From: an uncultured Bacteroides sp.
Lineage (GTDB): Bacteria > Bacteroidota > Bacteroidia > Bacteroidales > Bacteroidaceae
DNA: 41,830 nt
Assembly: GCA_947074275.1 (NCBI GenBank)
Contig: CAMTPA010000023.1
Location: 1 to 41,830 of the forward strand
Direction of reading: 5' to 3'
Positions 1-9,773 of the stretch are shown here, one piece after another (within the stretch, counting starts at the first letter, position 1; the number at the start of each line of letters is the position of its first letter). Under the pieces are notes generated by a model, which was not told the DNA's origin, did not search any database, and was given only the letters and a program-made list of their open reading frames with translations. The position numbers and the translations under genes were made by a program.

Positions 1-77
1 TGACTAAAGAATTGATCTTTTATTTTACGTCTAGTGACAGCAAGATCTGCAAAGCTGATGTGTTTTTCTTTTTCCAT
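1..77 (-). CDS. N-terminal fragment of a CDS running off the window edge (MEKEKHISFADLAVTRRKIKDQFFS...)
   Basis: Open minus-strand frame from ATG at 77 to the window edge; resembles a nitroreductase-type N-terminus but too short to assign. Confidence 0.45.
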   Translation of the reverse strand, partial: MEKEKHISFADLAVTRRKIKDQFFS

Positions 78-122
78 ACTTAAATATAAGCATAAATAGC
101 CACTTATGCAACTAAATATCAA

Positions 123-1313
123 TTATATACATATTATTTTGCTTTGCAACGGTCTCGTTATTTTTTTAAAAACCTTCGAAAAAGTAGAAAGGTCAGAAAA
201 TCCTGATAAAGAAGCAATTTCTGATACATTTAGCAGCTCATTTTCTTTCATTGCCTGTTTACTCTCTTCTATACGCAAAGTGTTTATCCAAGTGTTAAAG
301 TTCATCTGCATAGAGTGGTTCAGAACAAATGAAAGTTGCACTTCTGTAATTCCCAGTTCACAAGCTACGTCGGCTATAAGTATGCTATCTTTAAGAAAAG
401 GTTTATCCCTTCGTGCTTGCCAATCGCAAATCATTTTCATTATCTCAGATTCTCCTACCTCCTTTGTTTGTACAAGAGAAGTATTCTCATTTTTCACTGC
501 AGCAAATTTGCTTCTATTTAAAGCTTTCAGTTTATCAATCTTGAATGTGTCCAATTGCATTGTAGAAAGATATACATCCTGCAAATTGCATACAGTAATC
601 ACAAATAATATAAAGATCAAGGTATTGATTGCCATAAACAGCGAATCGAGTGTATCGTTGGAAAGAATGAAGTCGATAGCAGCAAGAAAGAAATAGGCAA
701 AAAAGCAATATGAAATGCGAATCATTCGTTCACCGTTGATTACCTCATTGCCTGAGTAGAAGTTGTTCAGCTTGTTTAAGTAACTTTTTGTTCCTGCCCA
801 TACCTTATATAGGCATATCGCCAACTCTACAAACACTACCCCATAAAGCAGGTATGAGCATATACTTGCCCACGGAGTTGTATTATACGACACATACTCA
901 CGAAGTGAAAAGATGGAAGAACCTTTTTCTAAACCATAATATATATATCCGCCTAAATAGAATAGCGTAATCAAAGTTAATGGAGTAAAACACAGCAGAT
1001 TATAAAACTGCACTTTTTCCACATTGTGCATCAGCCCCACTATCGCTCTTGTCATCAGATATAAATGCAACGAATAAGACAGTGGAACGATGAATGCGTC
1101 TAATACAAAAAAACTCTCTCCACAAGCAAGCAATGTCAACACACAAATATCTACAAACACCTCTATCAAAGCACTATATGCCAAGAAAAGCTTGATGCGC
1201 CTGTATGCAGCGTTTACAGGAAATGAATCAAATTTGATAAAAATAAGTATCACCGCCATCGCCAGGCAGATGCTACCACCAGCGGAATAAGATATTGTTT
1301 CTAAAAATGTCAT
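123..1313 (-). CDS. AraC-family transcriptional regulator with N-terminal multi-TM region
   Basis: Several hydrophobic segments followed by C-terminal HTH (LLNVSEIASLSGFSDLSTFSKVFKKITRPLQSK). Confidence 0.85.
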   Translation of the reverse strand: MTFLETISYSAGGSICLAMAVILIFIKFDSFPVNAAYRRIKLFLAYSALIEVFVDICVLTLLACGESFFVLDAFIVPLSYSLHLYLMTRAIVGLMHNVEKVQFYNLLCFTPLTLITLFYLGGYIYYGLEKGSSIFSLREYVSYNTTPWASICSYLLYGVVFVELAICLYKVWAGTKSYLNKLNNFYSGNEVINGERMIRISYCFFAYFFLAAIDFILSNDTLDSLFMAINTLIFILFVITVCNLQDVYLSTMQLDTFKIDKLKALNRSKFAAVKNENTSLVQTKEVGESEIMKMICDWQARRDKPFLKDSILIADVACELGITEVQLSFVLNHSMQMNFNTWINTLRIEESKQAMKENELLNVSEIASLSGFSDLSTFSKVFKKITRPLQSKIICI

Positions 1314-1342
1314 TTGCAGTTTTATCAGTATTCAAACGTAAA

Positions 1343-1378
1343 TTGATACAAAAATACATTTTTTATCAAATCCACAAA
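1343..1378 (-). promoter_or_regulatory. Promoter of the AraC-type regulator with overlapping palindrome
   Basis: Minus strand TTTG (1375-1378) N18 TATTTTTG (1349-1356); overlapped by near-perfect dyad TTGATACAAAAAT-AC-ATTTTTTATCAA (1343-1369). Confidence 0.55.
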
Positions 1379-1423
1379 ATAAAGAGGAGTATTATTTTGA
1401 AACAAGTGCCGCTAAAACGAATC

Positions 1424-2518
1424 TCAGCGGAAAGGCGGTCGCACCACTTTTGCTTTCAGTTTCCTGCCACGCACATCTACATAAATTTCGGTATCGAGCT
1501 TGGTATACGAAGGCGACACATAGCCCATCCCAATGCCAACCTTGCGCACAGGAGACATTGTGCCCGAAGTGACTACTCCAATCTTCTCGCCTGCTGCGTT
1601 CTGCAACTCGTAGCCTTGACGAGGAATGCCTCGATCGAGCAATTCAAAACCGATGAGCTTGCGCAAAGTGCCCTCTTTTTTTTGTTGTTCCAAGCGCAGA
1701 CGGTCGATAAACTCTTTTCCGTCGGCAAATTTTGTAATCCATCCCAACCCCGCTTCGATGGGCGAAGTGGTGTCATCTAACTCGTGACCATAAAGGCAAA
1801 AACCTGCTTCGAGTCGAAGCGTATCACGCGCGCCAAGTCCCACGGGTTTGATACCAAACTCTTCGCCTGCTTTGAACACAGCATTCCAAATCTGCTGCGC
1901 ATCATTTGGGTGAAAATAGAGTTCAAAACCTCCCGCACCCGTATAGCCTGTGTTGGAGATAATCACCTCTTTCACTTCGGCCAATCGGCCTACCGTAAAA
2001 GTGTAGTAAGGCACAGTAGAGAGGTCTATATCGGTCAGTTTTTGCAAAGTGGCCTGCGCTTTAGGTCCTTGCACAGCAAGTTGAGCAATGTTGTCTGACG
2101 AGTTTTCGAGAATCGCTCCCATCGGATTGTGGTTGAAACACCAAGCCCAATCTTTCTCTATGTTGGCAGCATTCACTACGAGCATATATTTGTCATCGTC
2201 GTATTGGTAGACCAGTAAATCGTCTACAATGCCTCCTTCGCCATTGGGGAAACAGGTGTATTGCACCTTACCGGGCGACAGTGCAGCCACATTGTTGGAC
2301 GTGATGTGTTGAAGAAAAGCCAGCGCATTGGGACCTTTCACCCAAAATTCACCCATATGCGACACATCGAACACACCCACCGCATTGCACACGGTGAGAT
2401 GTTCGTCGATGATTCCTGTATATTCTATCGGCATATTGTAGCCGGCAAACTCGTGCATCTTTCCTCCCAAAGAGATGTGATTCTGAGTAAATGGAGTGGT
2501 TTTCATAATTGTATTCAA
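1424..2518 (-). CDS. gcvT: Glycine cleavage system T protein (aminomethyltransferase)
   Basis: Full-length GcvT signature: [58 protein letters not shown]. Start may be the internal MKTTPF. Confidence 0.96.
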   Translation of the reverse strand: MNTIMKTTPFTQNHISLGGKMHEFAGYNMPIEYTGIIDEHLTVCNAVGVFDVSHMGEFWVKGPNALAFLQHITSNNVAALSPGKVQYTCFPNGEGGIVDDLLVYQYDDDKYMLVVNAANIEKDWAWCFNHNPMGAILENSSDNIAQLAVQGPKAQATLQKLTDIDLSTVPYYTFTVGRLAEVKEVIISNTGYTGAGGFELYFHPNDAQQIWNAVFKAGEEFGIKPVGLGARDTLRLEAGFCLYGHELDDTTSPIEAGLGWITKFADGKEFIDRLRLEQQKKEGTLRKLIGFELLDRGIPRQGYELQNAAGEKIGVVTSGTMSPVRKVGIGMGYVSPSYTKLDTEIYVDVRGRKLKAKVVRPPFR

Positions 2519-2533
2519 GTTGTTAAGGTTTTC

Positions 2534-3763
2534 TTATTTCGCTTTTTGTTCTACCAATTCGGCTATTTTCACTATCACGCTCATAGCCTTTTGCATATTC
2601 TGCACAGGCACAAACTCGTATCTACCGTGAAAATTGAGTCCACCAGCAAATATATTGGGGCAGGGTAATCCTTTGAACGATAATTGAGCACCGTCTGTAC
2701 CACCACGGATAGGTTTCACGTTGGGCTTCACTCCCACAGCTTCCATCGCCTCAAAAGCGGTGTCGATGATGTGCATCACCGGTTCTATTTTCTCACGCAT
2801 GTTGTAGTATTGGTCTTTGAGTTCGAGCGTAGCCGTTCCATCACCATACTCAGCGTTTATCTTGCGCACCAAATGAGCCACTTCGTGCTTACGGCTTTCA
2901 AAGCGGGCACGGTCGTGGTCGCGAATGATGTACGACACGGTAGTCTCCTCCACCGTTCCTTGCATACCTATCAGATGATAAAATCCTTCGTAACCCTCGG
3001 TGTGTTCGGGGGTTTCATGTCGAGGCAGCATCCCGATAAATTGATTGGCCACACGGAGGGAGTTTATCATTTTGTGCTTTGCATATCCCGGATGCACATT
3101 CCTACCTTTGAATGTAATCTTGGCTCCTGCTGCGTTGAAGTTCTCAAACTCCAACTCGCCCACATCGCCACCATCCATTGTGTAGGCCCATTCACAGCCA
3201 AATTTATCCACATCAAATTTGTGCGCTCCAAGTCCAATCTCCTCATCGGGATTGAATCCGATGCGAATTTTTCCATGTTTTATTTCGGGATGATTTTTCA
3301 AGTACTCCATAGCAGAGATGATTTCGGCAATCCCCGCTTTGTCATCTGCTCCAAGTAGCGTAGTGCCATCGGTCACAATCAGGTCTTCTCCCTTGTGTTC
3401 GAGCAGTTCGGGAAACTGCTTCGGACTAAGCACAACGTGTTGCCCGGCATTGAGCGTAATATCCGACCCATCGTATTGCGCCACAATACGCGGTTTCACA
3501 TCTTTGCCACTCATATCGGGGCTGGTATCTATATGCGCAATAAAACCAATGGTAGGCACTTGCTTTTCAGTATTGGCTGGGAGTGTAGCAAAAAGGTATC
3601 CATTCTCATCCAATGAAATATCTTCCAGTCCCAAAGACTCAAGTTCTGTTTTCAGGTATTGAGCAAACACCATTTGTCCAGGAGTGCTGGGCGTGACCTG
3701 AGTAGCCTCATCGGCTTGCGTATCAAAGGTCACGTACTTTAAAAAACGTTCTACTAATGTCAT
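2534..3763 (-). CDS. pepT: Peptidase T (tripeptide aminopeptidase, M20)
   Basis: [64 protein letters not shown]. Confidence 0.96.
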   Translation of the reverse strand: MTLVERFLKYVTFDTQADEATQVTPSTPGQMVFAQYLKTELESLGLEDISLDENGYLFATLPANTEKQVPTIGFIAHIDTSPDMSGKDVKPRIVAQYDGSDITLNAGQHVVLSPKQFPELLEHKGEDLIVTDGTTLLGADDKAGIAEIISAMEYLKNHPEIKHGKIRIGFNPDEEIGLGAHKFDVDKFGCEWAYTMDGGDVGELEFENFNAAGAKITFKGRNVHPGYAKHKMINSLRVANQFIGMLPRHETPEHTEGYEGFYHLIGMQGTVEETTVSYIIRDHDRARFESRKHEVAHLVRKINAEYGDGTATLELKDQYYNMREKIEPVMHIIDTAFEAMEAVGVKPNVKPIRGGTDGAQLSFKGLPCPNIFAGGLNFHGRYEFVPVQNMQKAMSVIVKIAELVEQKAK

Positions 3764-3793
3764 ATCCTTCTTTGTATTTACAATTAAACGATT

Positions 3794-3817
3794 GCAATAA
3801 CTATTGCCGTAAAGATA
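3794..3817 (-). promoter_or_regulatory. Candidate pepT promoter and short palindrome
   Basis: Minus-strand TATCTTTA (-7-like, 3810-3817) followed by perfect dyad GCAATA-AC-TATTGC (3794-3807) upstream of the pepT ATG. Confidence 0.3.
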
Positions 3818-3966
3818 GAAAATGAGCCATTGATAGACAAATTATTTTCAGTTATATTTTATAAAGAAGAGCAAACAACGCTTCAGAGCTTTCATATTGT
3901 CAGCAGAACGAGGGTATCCTACCATAGAAAACACAACATTAAAGTTTCACATAGTTTCAATGCGAT

Positions 3967-4037
3967 GAAACTTTTGTTCCAAGGCCGTGAAACTTTTGTT
4001 TCAAGAGCGAGAAACTTTTGTTTCAAGGCCGTGAAAC
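3967..4037. repeat. 22-bp tandem repeat, 3 units plus partial fourth
   Basis: Units at 3967-3988, 3989-4010, 4011-4032 (GAAACTTTTGTTTCAAGGCCGT consensus) then GAAAC; each has a TGAAAC-TTTT-GTTTCA-type dyad. Confidence 0.85.
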
Positions 4038-4050
4038 TAAATGGGCTTTG

Positions 4051-4286
4051 TAATAACCTGAAATGGGTTGTCACATAAACAGCCTTATCCCTATTATCGG
4101 TTGACAAGATTTATTTTAATCCCTGTTTTTGGTTGTCTGCTTTATACCTTATTCCTAAGCGCGGTTGTCTTTTTATTGATAATCTCACAAACGCTGTATG
4201 ATAACCTGAATTAGGTTGTCACAGTAATAGCCTTAGTCCTATTATTGATTGACAGGGCTGTGTTTTAACTATTTTAGTTGGCCACA
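4051..4286. repeat. Degenerate direct repeats (CCTTAtyCCTAttaycGGTTGaCA-like core x3)
   Basis: AATAACCTGAAATGGGTTGTCACATAAACAGCCTTATCCCTATTATCGGTTGACA (from 4052) versus GATAACCTGAATTAGGTTGTCACAGTAATAGCCTTAGTCCTATTATTGATTGACA (from 4200); third weaker core near 4147. Confidence 0.75.
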
Positions 4287-4300
4287 TTCCTCTTCGAGAG

Positions 4301-4332
4301 TTTGCTTTCTGCGAAATATATTTCTACATTTG
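4301..4332 (+). promoter_or_regulatory. Bacteroidetes-type promoter
   Basis: TTTG (4301-4304) N20 TACATTTG (4325-4332). Confidence 0.6.
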
Positions 4333-4347
4333 TGAAAAGCATTGATT

Positions 4348-4593
4348 ATGAGTGAAAGAAGAGAGACAATATTCGACCATAACCCTACCGATTTAGAACT
4401 AACGAGATTTGGAGGAAGAAAAGCATTTGATTTTTTGAAAGAAAGAGGTGTTGACTTGTTTAATTGTCAAGATACTAATTATTATCAAATTGGACTTCTG
4501 TATTCGATGCGTGGAGACGACACTAAGGCTAATGAATATTGGTCGCAAATCGAACATAAAGAAATGCTTATGACTTTATGGCAAGATTTCTAA
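4348..4593 (+). CDS. Small hypothetical protein (~81 aa)
   Basis: ORF directly behind a consensus promoter; start likely MSERRETIFDHNP. No recognised family. Confidence 0.65.
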   Translation: MSERRETIFDHNPTDLELTRFGGRKAFDFLKERGVDLFNCQDTNYYQIGLLYSMRGDDTKANEYWSQIEHKEMLMTLWQDF

Positions 4594-4638
4594 ATAATTA
4601 GTGAGTGCTACTTTTTGATGTAGAGGTACCTATATAGA

Positions 4639-4679
4639 AATCTTCCTGACCTCGCAGGAATTGCGAGAGCAGGAAGATT
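4639..4679 (-). terminator. Intergenic hairpin, likely terminator for the TonB/DUF4374 operon (possibly bidirectional)
   Basis: AATCTTCCTG-ac-CTCGCA-ggaat-TGCGAG-ag-CAGGAAGATT; 16 bp of stem interrupted by a 2x2 internal loop. Confidence 0.6.
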
Positions 4680-4721
4680 GTGGTGCAAATAAAAAAAACG
4701 AACCGTCGAAACGTTTTATCT

Positions 4722-6113
4722 TCAGTTTCTGTGGGTAAGTTTACCTACGGCTGTTACAGCATCCGCCTCTACCACCAAGCCTTTGGTAGCAACTGCCGTT
4801 GCAGGGTCTATTTCGTAAATAGCAGGTTGGTTTGCATCGGTTGTAGCAACGGTCACATAAATCTTACCATCTTCTACGTATGGAGTATTACCAAAGCCCG
4901 ACAATACATCGGCTGAAGGCAAACCAGAAACGTAGCTTATTTTTTTAGTAGAACCTTTGAATACAGCCATTTCGGTAGCCACAAAACCTGTTTCAGACAA
5001 AGGTCTGTCATACATCAACATCAAAAAGTAATCTTCGGCGATGTGCCAGCAGCGAAGAAACGACTTACCATTGGTCTGCTCTTCAAGATTGCAATAGTAA
5101 TCAGCGTCAAACTCTTCGGTGCCCGCATTGATGCGAACCACACCCGCAGGCAAAGTAGTTTGCTGCACAGTGGCAGTCATTGTTTTGGCGTAGCTTGGAG
5201 AGAACACATAAAGGTCGCCATTGTCGGCTGCCCAAATCGTTTGGTAATATTGCGAACGGTAGCGACCGCAAGCGTGGCTGATTTTGTCAGTCTTGATAAG
5301 TTTGGGATTCTTAAATTCGATGCCGTCGTAGATGGCTATCCACGCTTCGTTGGGATGTTGCGACCATTGCAATTCGCCCTCTACATAAGCACTACTTGCA
5401 CTACCTCCCGACTCTGTTTTCACCAATTCAGGATAGACTACATACTCGCCATTGTTGGCCTTCACACCATATTGGCTCAAGCCCATTGGGATGGGAGCGG
5501 TAAACACCTTAGTGCCTACTTGCACGTAGCCAGCCAAAGTAACATACTCACCATTGCCTAAGTAGTTTTCCGACAAGATTGTTTCGCTGTTGGTGCGCAA
5601 TGTTTCTGTGTCAACATTCAAGTAAGAGAACAGAAAACCTTTTGGCAAATAGCCATTCTCGTCGGCATATTGCGAACTTAAATCGCCTGTTGATGAGGTG
5701 ATGATGTAGTTATCGTAGATACCGTTTGCCGTGAAGCGTGGTATCTCGTAAGTATAGTCGCGCTCTTCGATAGCACCGCCAGCAGTCATTTCGTAAGACG
5801 AAGACAAACCAGCATTGCCTTGATTATAAACCAAGCGATAGAGATATTGGTCTTTGTAGAAAATCCAAGTGGTTCCCAAATCGGTGATTCTACCATCGTT
5901 GTTTGCCGAGATTGTTCCGCTGTTGAGCACATCGCTCTTCAATAGCTTATTTGCTTCGCCCACCGTGGCCGCCACCACAAAAGCAGTTGCGTTGTCGGTG
6001 TTGCCGTTGTTGTCATCAATGCCACCATCGAGCGTAGCGTCGTTGCTACAAGCAGCTGTCAAACCAAGTAGGCATAGCCCAAAAATCCCAAAGTGTAATT
6101 TTCTTTTTTTCAT
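4722..6113 (-). CDS. DUF4374-type surface lipoprotein paired with TonB receptor
   Basis: Lipoprotein signal [17 protein letters not shown]; architecture and position downstream of a TonB receptor fit the DUF4374 family. Confidence 0.8.
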   Translation of the reverse strand: MKKRKLHFGIFGLCLLGLTAACSNDATLDGGIDDNNGNTDNATAFVVAATVGEANKLLKSDVLNSGTISANNDGRITDLGTTWIFYKDQYLYRLVYNQGNAGLSSSYEMTAGGAIEERDYTYEIPRFTANGIYDNYIITSSTGDLSSQYADENGYLPKGFLFSYLNVDTETLRTNSETILSENYLGNGEYVTLAGYVQVGTKVFTAPIPMGLSQYGVKANNGEYVVYPELVKTESGGSASSAYVEGELQWSQHPNEAWIAIYDGIEFKNPKLIKTDKISHACGRYRSQYYQTIWAADNGDLYVFSPSYAKTMTATVQQTTLPAGVVRINAGTEEFDADYYCNLEEQTNGKSFLRCWHIAEDYFLMLMYDRPLSETGFVATEMAVFKGSTKKISYVSGLPSADVLSGFGNTPYVEDGKIYVTVATTDANQPAIYEIDPATAVATKGLVVEADAVTAVGKLTHRN

Positions 6114-6137
6114 TTAATGTATCTATTTATTGTATTA

Positions 6138-8531
6138 TTATTTACTTCCAAAGTAGACTCTTACCTTGCCATAAAATGCTCTTCCAGCTTTTTGCAGACT
6201 GAAATTATCGTATAGCTTTTCGCCGGTAAAGTTCTGACACTCGAAAGAGAAGTTGTATCGATTGTTTTTAATGCCATAAGAAATTGTGAGATTGTGCGAG
6301 AATTGAGTAGGAACCAAAAATTCAGACTCATTGCCCAAAACCTCCGAATAGAGAGGGAAATTGTGCATATAATTATTGTCATACGTCACAGTCAACTTAT
6401 TCCCCTTTGCGCCCAAATCGTTCCAAAAAAATGAAGCAAACATATTGGCAAACTGATAAGGTATGTTGGGAATACGAGCTTTGTAAGTCAAGCTCTCTTG
6501 GCTTGTACCAGTCACCGTTCTCACATTATCACGAATATTCATCAAAGTGAAGTTTCCCCCTACACTCAGCCAATGCGAGTAGTTGTAATTGGCAGAGATG
6601 TTGCATCCCAAAGTCTTCACTTTGCCGTGGTTGATGTAGGTAGCTCCATACTTGCCCCCACTCAAACTGGTGATGTTGCGCTGTATGTAGTCTTTGGTGC
6701 TACGAAACACAAGCCCCGTTTCGAGATAAATGGCATTCTTACCAAAGTTTTTGGTATAGCTCAAATTCACATTCATATTATCGCTATTCTCAGGCTTCAA
6801 AGCAATGTCGCCCGACTCCAAATCTTCGTCGCCAAACATCTCATCGTTGGTAGGCAGGCGGTAGGCCTTTTCGTAAGAAAACTTAGCTTGCAAACCTTTC
6901 ACTATAAAATAAGTTCCTGCGATGCCATAACCAAAAGCATCGATAGACTTTGAAGTGCGTACATATTCATCCAATGCACTCGAAGTGGCCATAGGCCCCG
7001 ATATATGTTGGTTGTAATACTTGCCAAACACAGAGGCGTTCCAACGCTCGTTGGGCATCAAGCGATAAGAGAGTCCGCTGATATTCTTTCTTGTTTCCTT
7101 GGCTATTGCGTTGGCTGCCGACTCCGAATCGACCAAAAGAGAGCGGTTGTTGCGATGAAAGATATTCATCACGTGATTGAACGTGATGCTTTGTATCGGA
7201 CTAATGCGATAAGTGGCCGTAGCCGTTGCATTCCAGTTCGTGTTGTTCGACTCTACGTGTTGATACGACTGCTCGCCCGGCAGGCGCAATTCACGCTTTT
7301 CGCCACGCCAGTTGTATTCATAGGTGGCCGTGTCAACATTCTGCGTGATGTTTCGGTTGTAATTGGCAGTCAGAGACAAATCCAACCCCTTTACTATCAG
7401 GTCGCGCTTGCTATACTCCACAGAAGGCATCAGTGAATGACCCTTACGGTGCTTCTCGCCAAAAACAATCTCTTGGCGCACCCCCGTTTGAATCTCTTTA
7501 TACATATTAGACCACGTGAAGCCAAACATCAGCCTATCGGCCCATACTTTGTCTTTGATACCAACTTTAGCCACAATAGCTTCGTTGTGATAGGTATCGT
7601 TGAAACGCTTCACACGTTCAATTAATCTTTTATTGATAGCACCCGTCTCAAAATCTTTCACCGATGTATCGACATAGTAATTGTTGTCCGAGTAATTTTG
7701 GAAAGCGTTCAGTTCGTAGAAAAAACCATTCTTGAACGTTTGACCGAAATTTATATTGGTGCGATGGGTATTGAATGAACCATACGAGTAAGAAGCATCC
7801 AAAAACCAGCGATTGTGATTTTTTTTGGTAACAATATTGATAACACCACCAATGGCATCGGTGCCAAAACCTACGGGCACCACACCTTTATATACCTCTA
7901 TGCGCTCGGCATAACTCACAGGAATGTTGTTCAAACTAAAAGAGCTACCGACTCCTTCTTGCGGCACACCATCGATAAAAACTTTGATGTGCTTTCCGTT
8001 GAAACCATCCATCGTCAGCTGCATATCCGACCCTACACCACCCGATTCGCGTATCTTCATACCCGGTGCTTGAGCCAATGCCTCACTCAAACTACTGGTA
8101 GAGTTCTGCAACGCTTTTGCATCGATAGCAAGGGCATTGTAGGCCGAACGATTCAGACGACTAACCCCATTGGCTACCACCACTACTTCGTCCAACTCTT
8201 CGGATGCAGGTGCAATCACGATATTCTCTTTGATGCGCATACCCCGATTTAGTTGAATTTCTTTTTCGACGGTGTTGAATCCTAATATAGAAACAACCAA
8301 AGTATATTTACCTGCTGGCGCAGAGAGTTCGTACAATCCCTTCTCGCCCGTTACTGCACCAAAAGAAGTTCCTTTCAGATGAACAGTAGCATATTCTATC
8401 ACCTCTTTGTCTGTAGAAATAACTCTACCAAAAACAGAACCTTTTTTTTCCGCCCCACATACAGTGAGGGTGAACAACAACAGAAAAGACAAAAAACAAA
8501 TCTTCTTATAGCTTTGTGCGTACAATTTCAT
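6138..8531 (-). CDS. TonB-dependent outer-membrane receptor with CarboxypepD_reg-like N-terminal domain
   Basis: Signal peptide, VFGRVISTDKEVIEYATVHLKGTSFGAVTGEKGLYEL, plug domain (IDGVPQEGVGSS..IERIEVYKGVVPVGFGTDAIGGVINIVTKK-like), C-terminal beta-barrel ending aromatic-rich. Confidence 0.92.
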   Translation of the reverse strand: MKLYAQSYKKICFLSFLLLFTLTVCGAEKKGSVFGRVISTDKEVIEYATVHLKGTSFGAVTGEKGLYELSAPAGKYTLVVSILGFNTVEKEIQLNRGMRIKENIVIAPASEELDEVVVVANGVSRLNRSAYNALAIDAKALQNSTSSLSEALAQAPGMKIRESGGVGSDMQLTMDGFNGKHIKVFIDGVPQEGVGSSFSLNNIPVSYAERIEVYKGVVPVGFGTDAIGGVINIVTKKNHNRWFLDASYSYGSFNTHRTNINFGQTFKNGFFYELNAFQNYSDNNYYVDTSVKDFETGAINKRLIERVKRFNDTYHNEAIVAKVGIKDKVWADRLMFGFTWSNMYKEIQTGVRQEIVFGEKHRKGHSLMPSVEYSKRDLIVKGLDLSLTANYNRNITQNVDTATYEYNWRGEKRELRLPGEQSYQHVESNNTNWNATATATYRISPIQSITFNHVMNIFHRNNRSLLVDSESAANAIAKETRKNISGLSYRLMPNERWNASVFGKYYNQHISGPMATSSALDEYVRTSKSIDAFGYGIAGTYFIVKGLQAKFSYEKAYRLPTNDEMFGDEDLESGDIALKPENSDNMNVNLSYTKNFGKNAIYLETGLVFRSTKDYIQRNITSLSGGKYGATYINHGKVKTLGCNISANYNYSHWLSVGGNFTLMNIRDNVRTVTGTSQESLTYKARIPNIPYQFANMFASFFWNDLGAKGNKLTVTYDNNYMHNFPLYSEVLGNESEFLVPTQFSHNLTISYGIKNNRYNFSFECQNFTGEKLYDNFSLQKAGRAFYGKVRVYFGSK

Positions 8532-8849
8532 TACACCTATTAAAAACGTTTATAACTCCGATCAATGGTCTTTTTTTGAAACCATATCTCTGTTTCTTAT
8601 TTGCGATGCAAAATTGGATATAATTCAAAAAATATGAGATCGCCTTTTATAGGTATTTACACAAGAACCGCCTACCGATTCATAGCTACCTTTAGGTACT
8701 AACTCTAACGAGCACCAATAAAACGACTTTTCATACATCCATTTCTCAGCAAAAAACTGGGTACAAATCGCCTTAAAAACAGTCTTTAATGGCAGAGTAC
8801 TTTTATCATATCGACAACTCAAGAAAATAAATAATATATAGAATAAACT

Positions 8850-9758
8850 ATGAATGCAAAACAGCTGTATAGAGGCGTGGTAGTGCCTATGGTGACTCCC
8901 GTGACCAACGAATTTAAACTCGACAAAGAGGCAGTAATCAAAATCGCACAATCGTTTGTAGACAACGGCATCCATCCGCTACTGATGGGCACCACAGGCG
9001 AAGGACAGTCGGTAGGCTTTGAAGATGCCATCGAACTGATAAAAACCGTAAAAACAATAGCCAGCGGAAAGGTGACTGTATATGTGGCTCTGACGGGTAC
9101 AGTGGTGGCAGAGCAATACAAAGCAATGCAACCCTACGTAGAGGCTGGTGCCGATGTGTTGGTGTCTACATTGCCTTCGTATTATGCGCTTACCGAAGAG
9201 CAAATGTATCGCTACTATGCCGATATAGCAACAGCTTGCCCCGTGCCATTTATGCTCTACAACATTACACTCACCACACATATGTCTATCCCCGTGGAGA
9301 CTGTAAAACGCCTTGCCGACCATCCAAACATCGTAGGAATAAAAGACTCCGAGAACAACGACGAACGTATGAAACAAGTAATGGATTTTGCGGCACAACG
9401 CGAAGATTTTGTCTATTTTTGCGGATGCGCAGCCAATTCGGCCATCGCATTGGAACGCGGCGCAGTAGGCATCGTGCCAAGTGGTGGAAACTACATTCCC
9501 GACCTGTACAATCGGCTGTTTGCGGCAGCCACTTCGGGCGATATGAACACGGCCAACGAACTACAACAAAAGACCAACACCATCTGCCAAGTATATCAAA
9601 AAGGATTCACACTGGGCGATTCGCTTGCAGCGTTGAAATACTTGCTGCAAATGAAAGGTATTTGTCAGCCCTGTATGCTTCCACCACTCACCGAACTATC
9701 GGAAAAGCAAAAAGAGACGATACGAGAAAGAGTTGACCAATTGATACAATCATCTTAA
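8850..9758 (+). CDS. DapA/NanA-family aldolase (dihydrodipicolinate synthase-like)
   Basis: GVVVPMVTPVT, GTTGEGQSV, PFMLYN, NIVGIKDS (Schiff-base Lys). Confidence 0.9.
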   Translation: MNAKQLYRGVVVPMVTPVTNEFKLDKEAVIKIAQSFVDNGIHPLLMGTTGEGQSVGFEDAIELIKTVKTIASGKVTVYVALTGTVVAEQYKAMQPYVEAGADVLVSTLPSYYALTEEQMYRYYADIATACPVPFMLYNITLTTHMSIPVETVKRLADHPNIVGIKDSENNDERMKQVMDFAAQREDFVYFCGCAANSAIALERGAVGIVPSGGNYIPDLYNRLFAAATSGDMNTANELQQKTNTICQVYQKGFTLGDSLAALKYLLQMKGICQPCMLPPLTELSEKQKETIRERVDQLIQSS

Positions 9759-9773
9759 AAAAGCAGCGTAGAT

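Noticed and set aside
3967-4037. Possible CRISPR array
   Set aside because: 22-bp units abut with no spacers, and no cas genes are present.
3830-4107. ORFs 3830..4078 (+) and 3919..4107 (-)
   Set aside because: They run through the 22-bp noncoding repeat, have no family features and lack a credible promoter.
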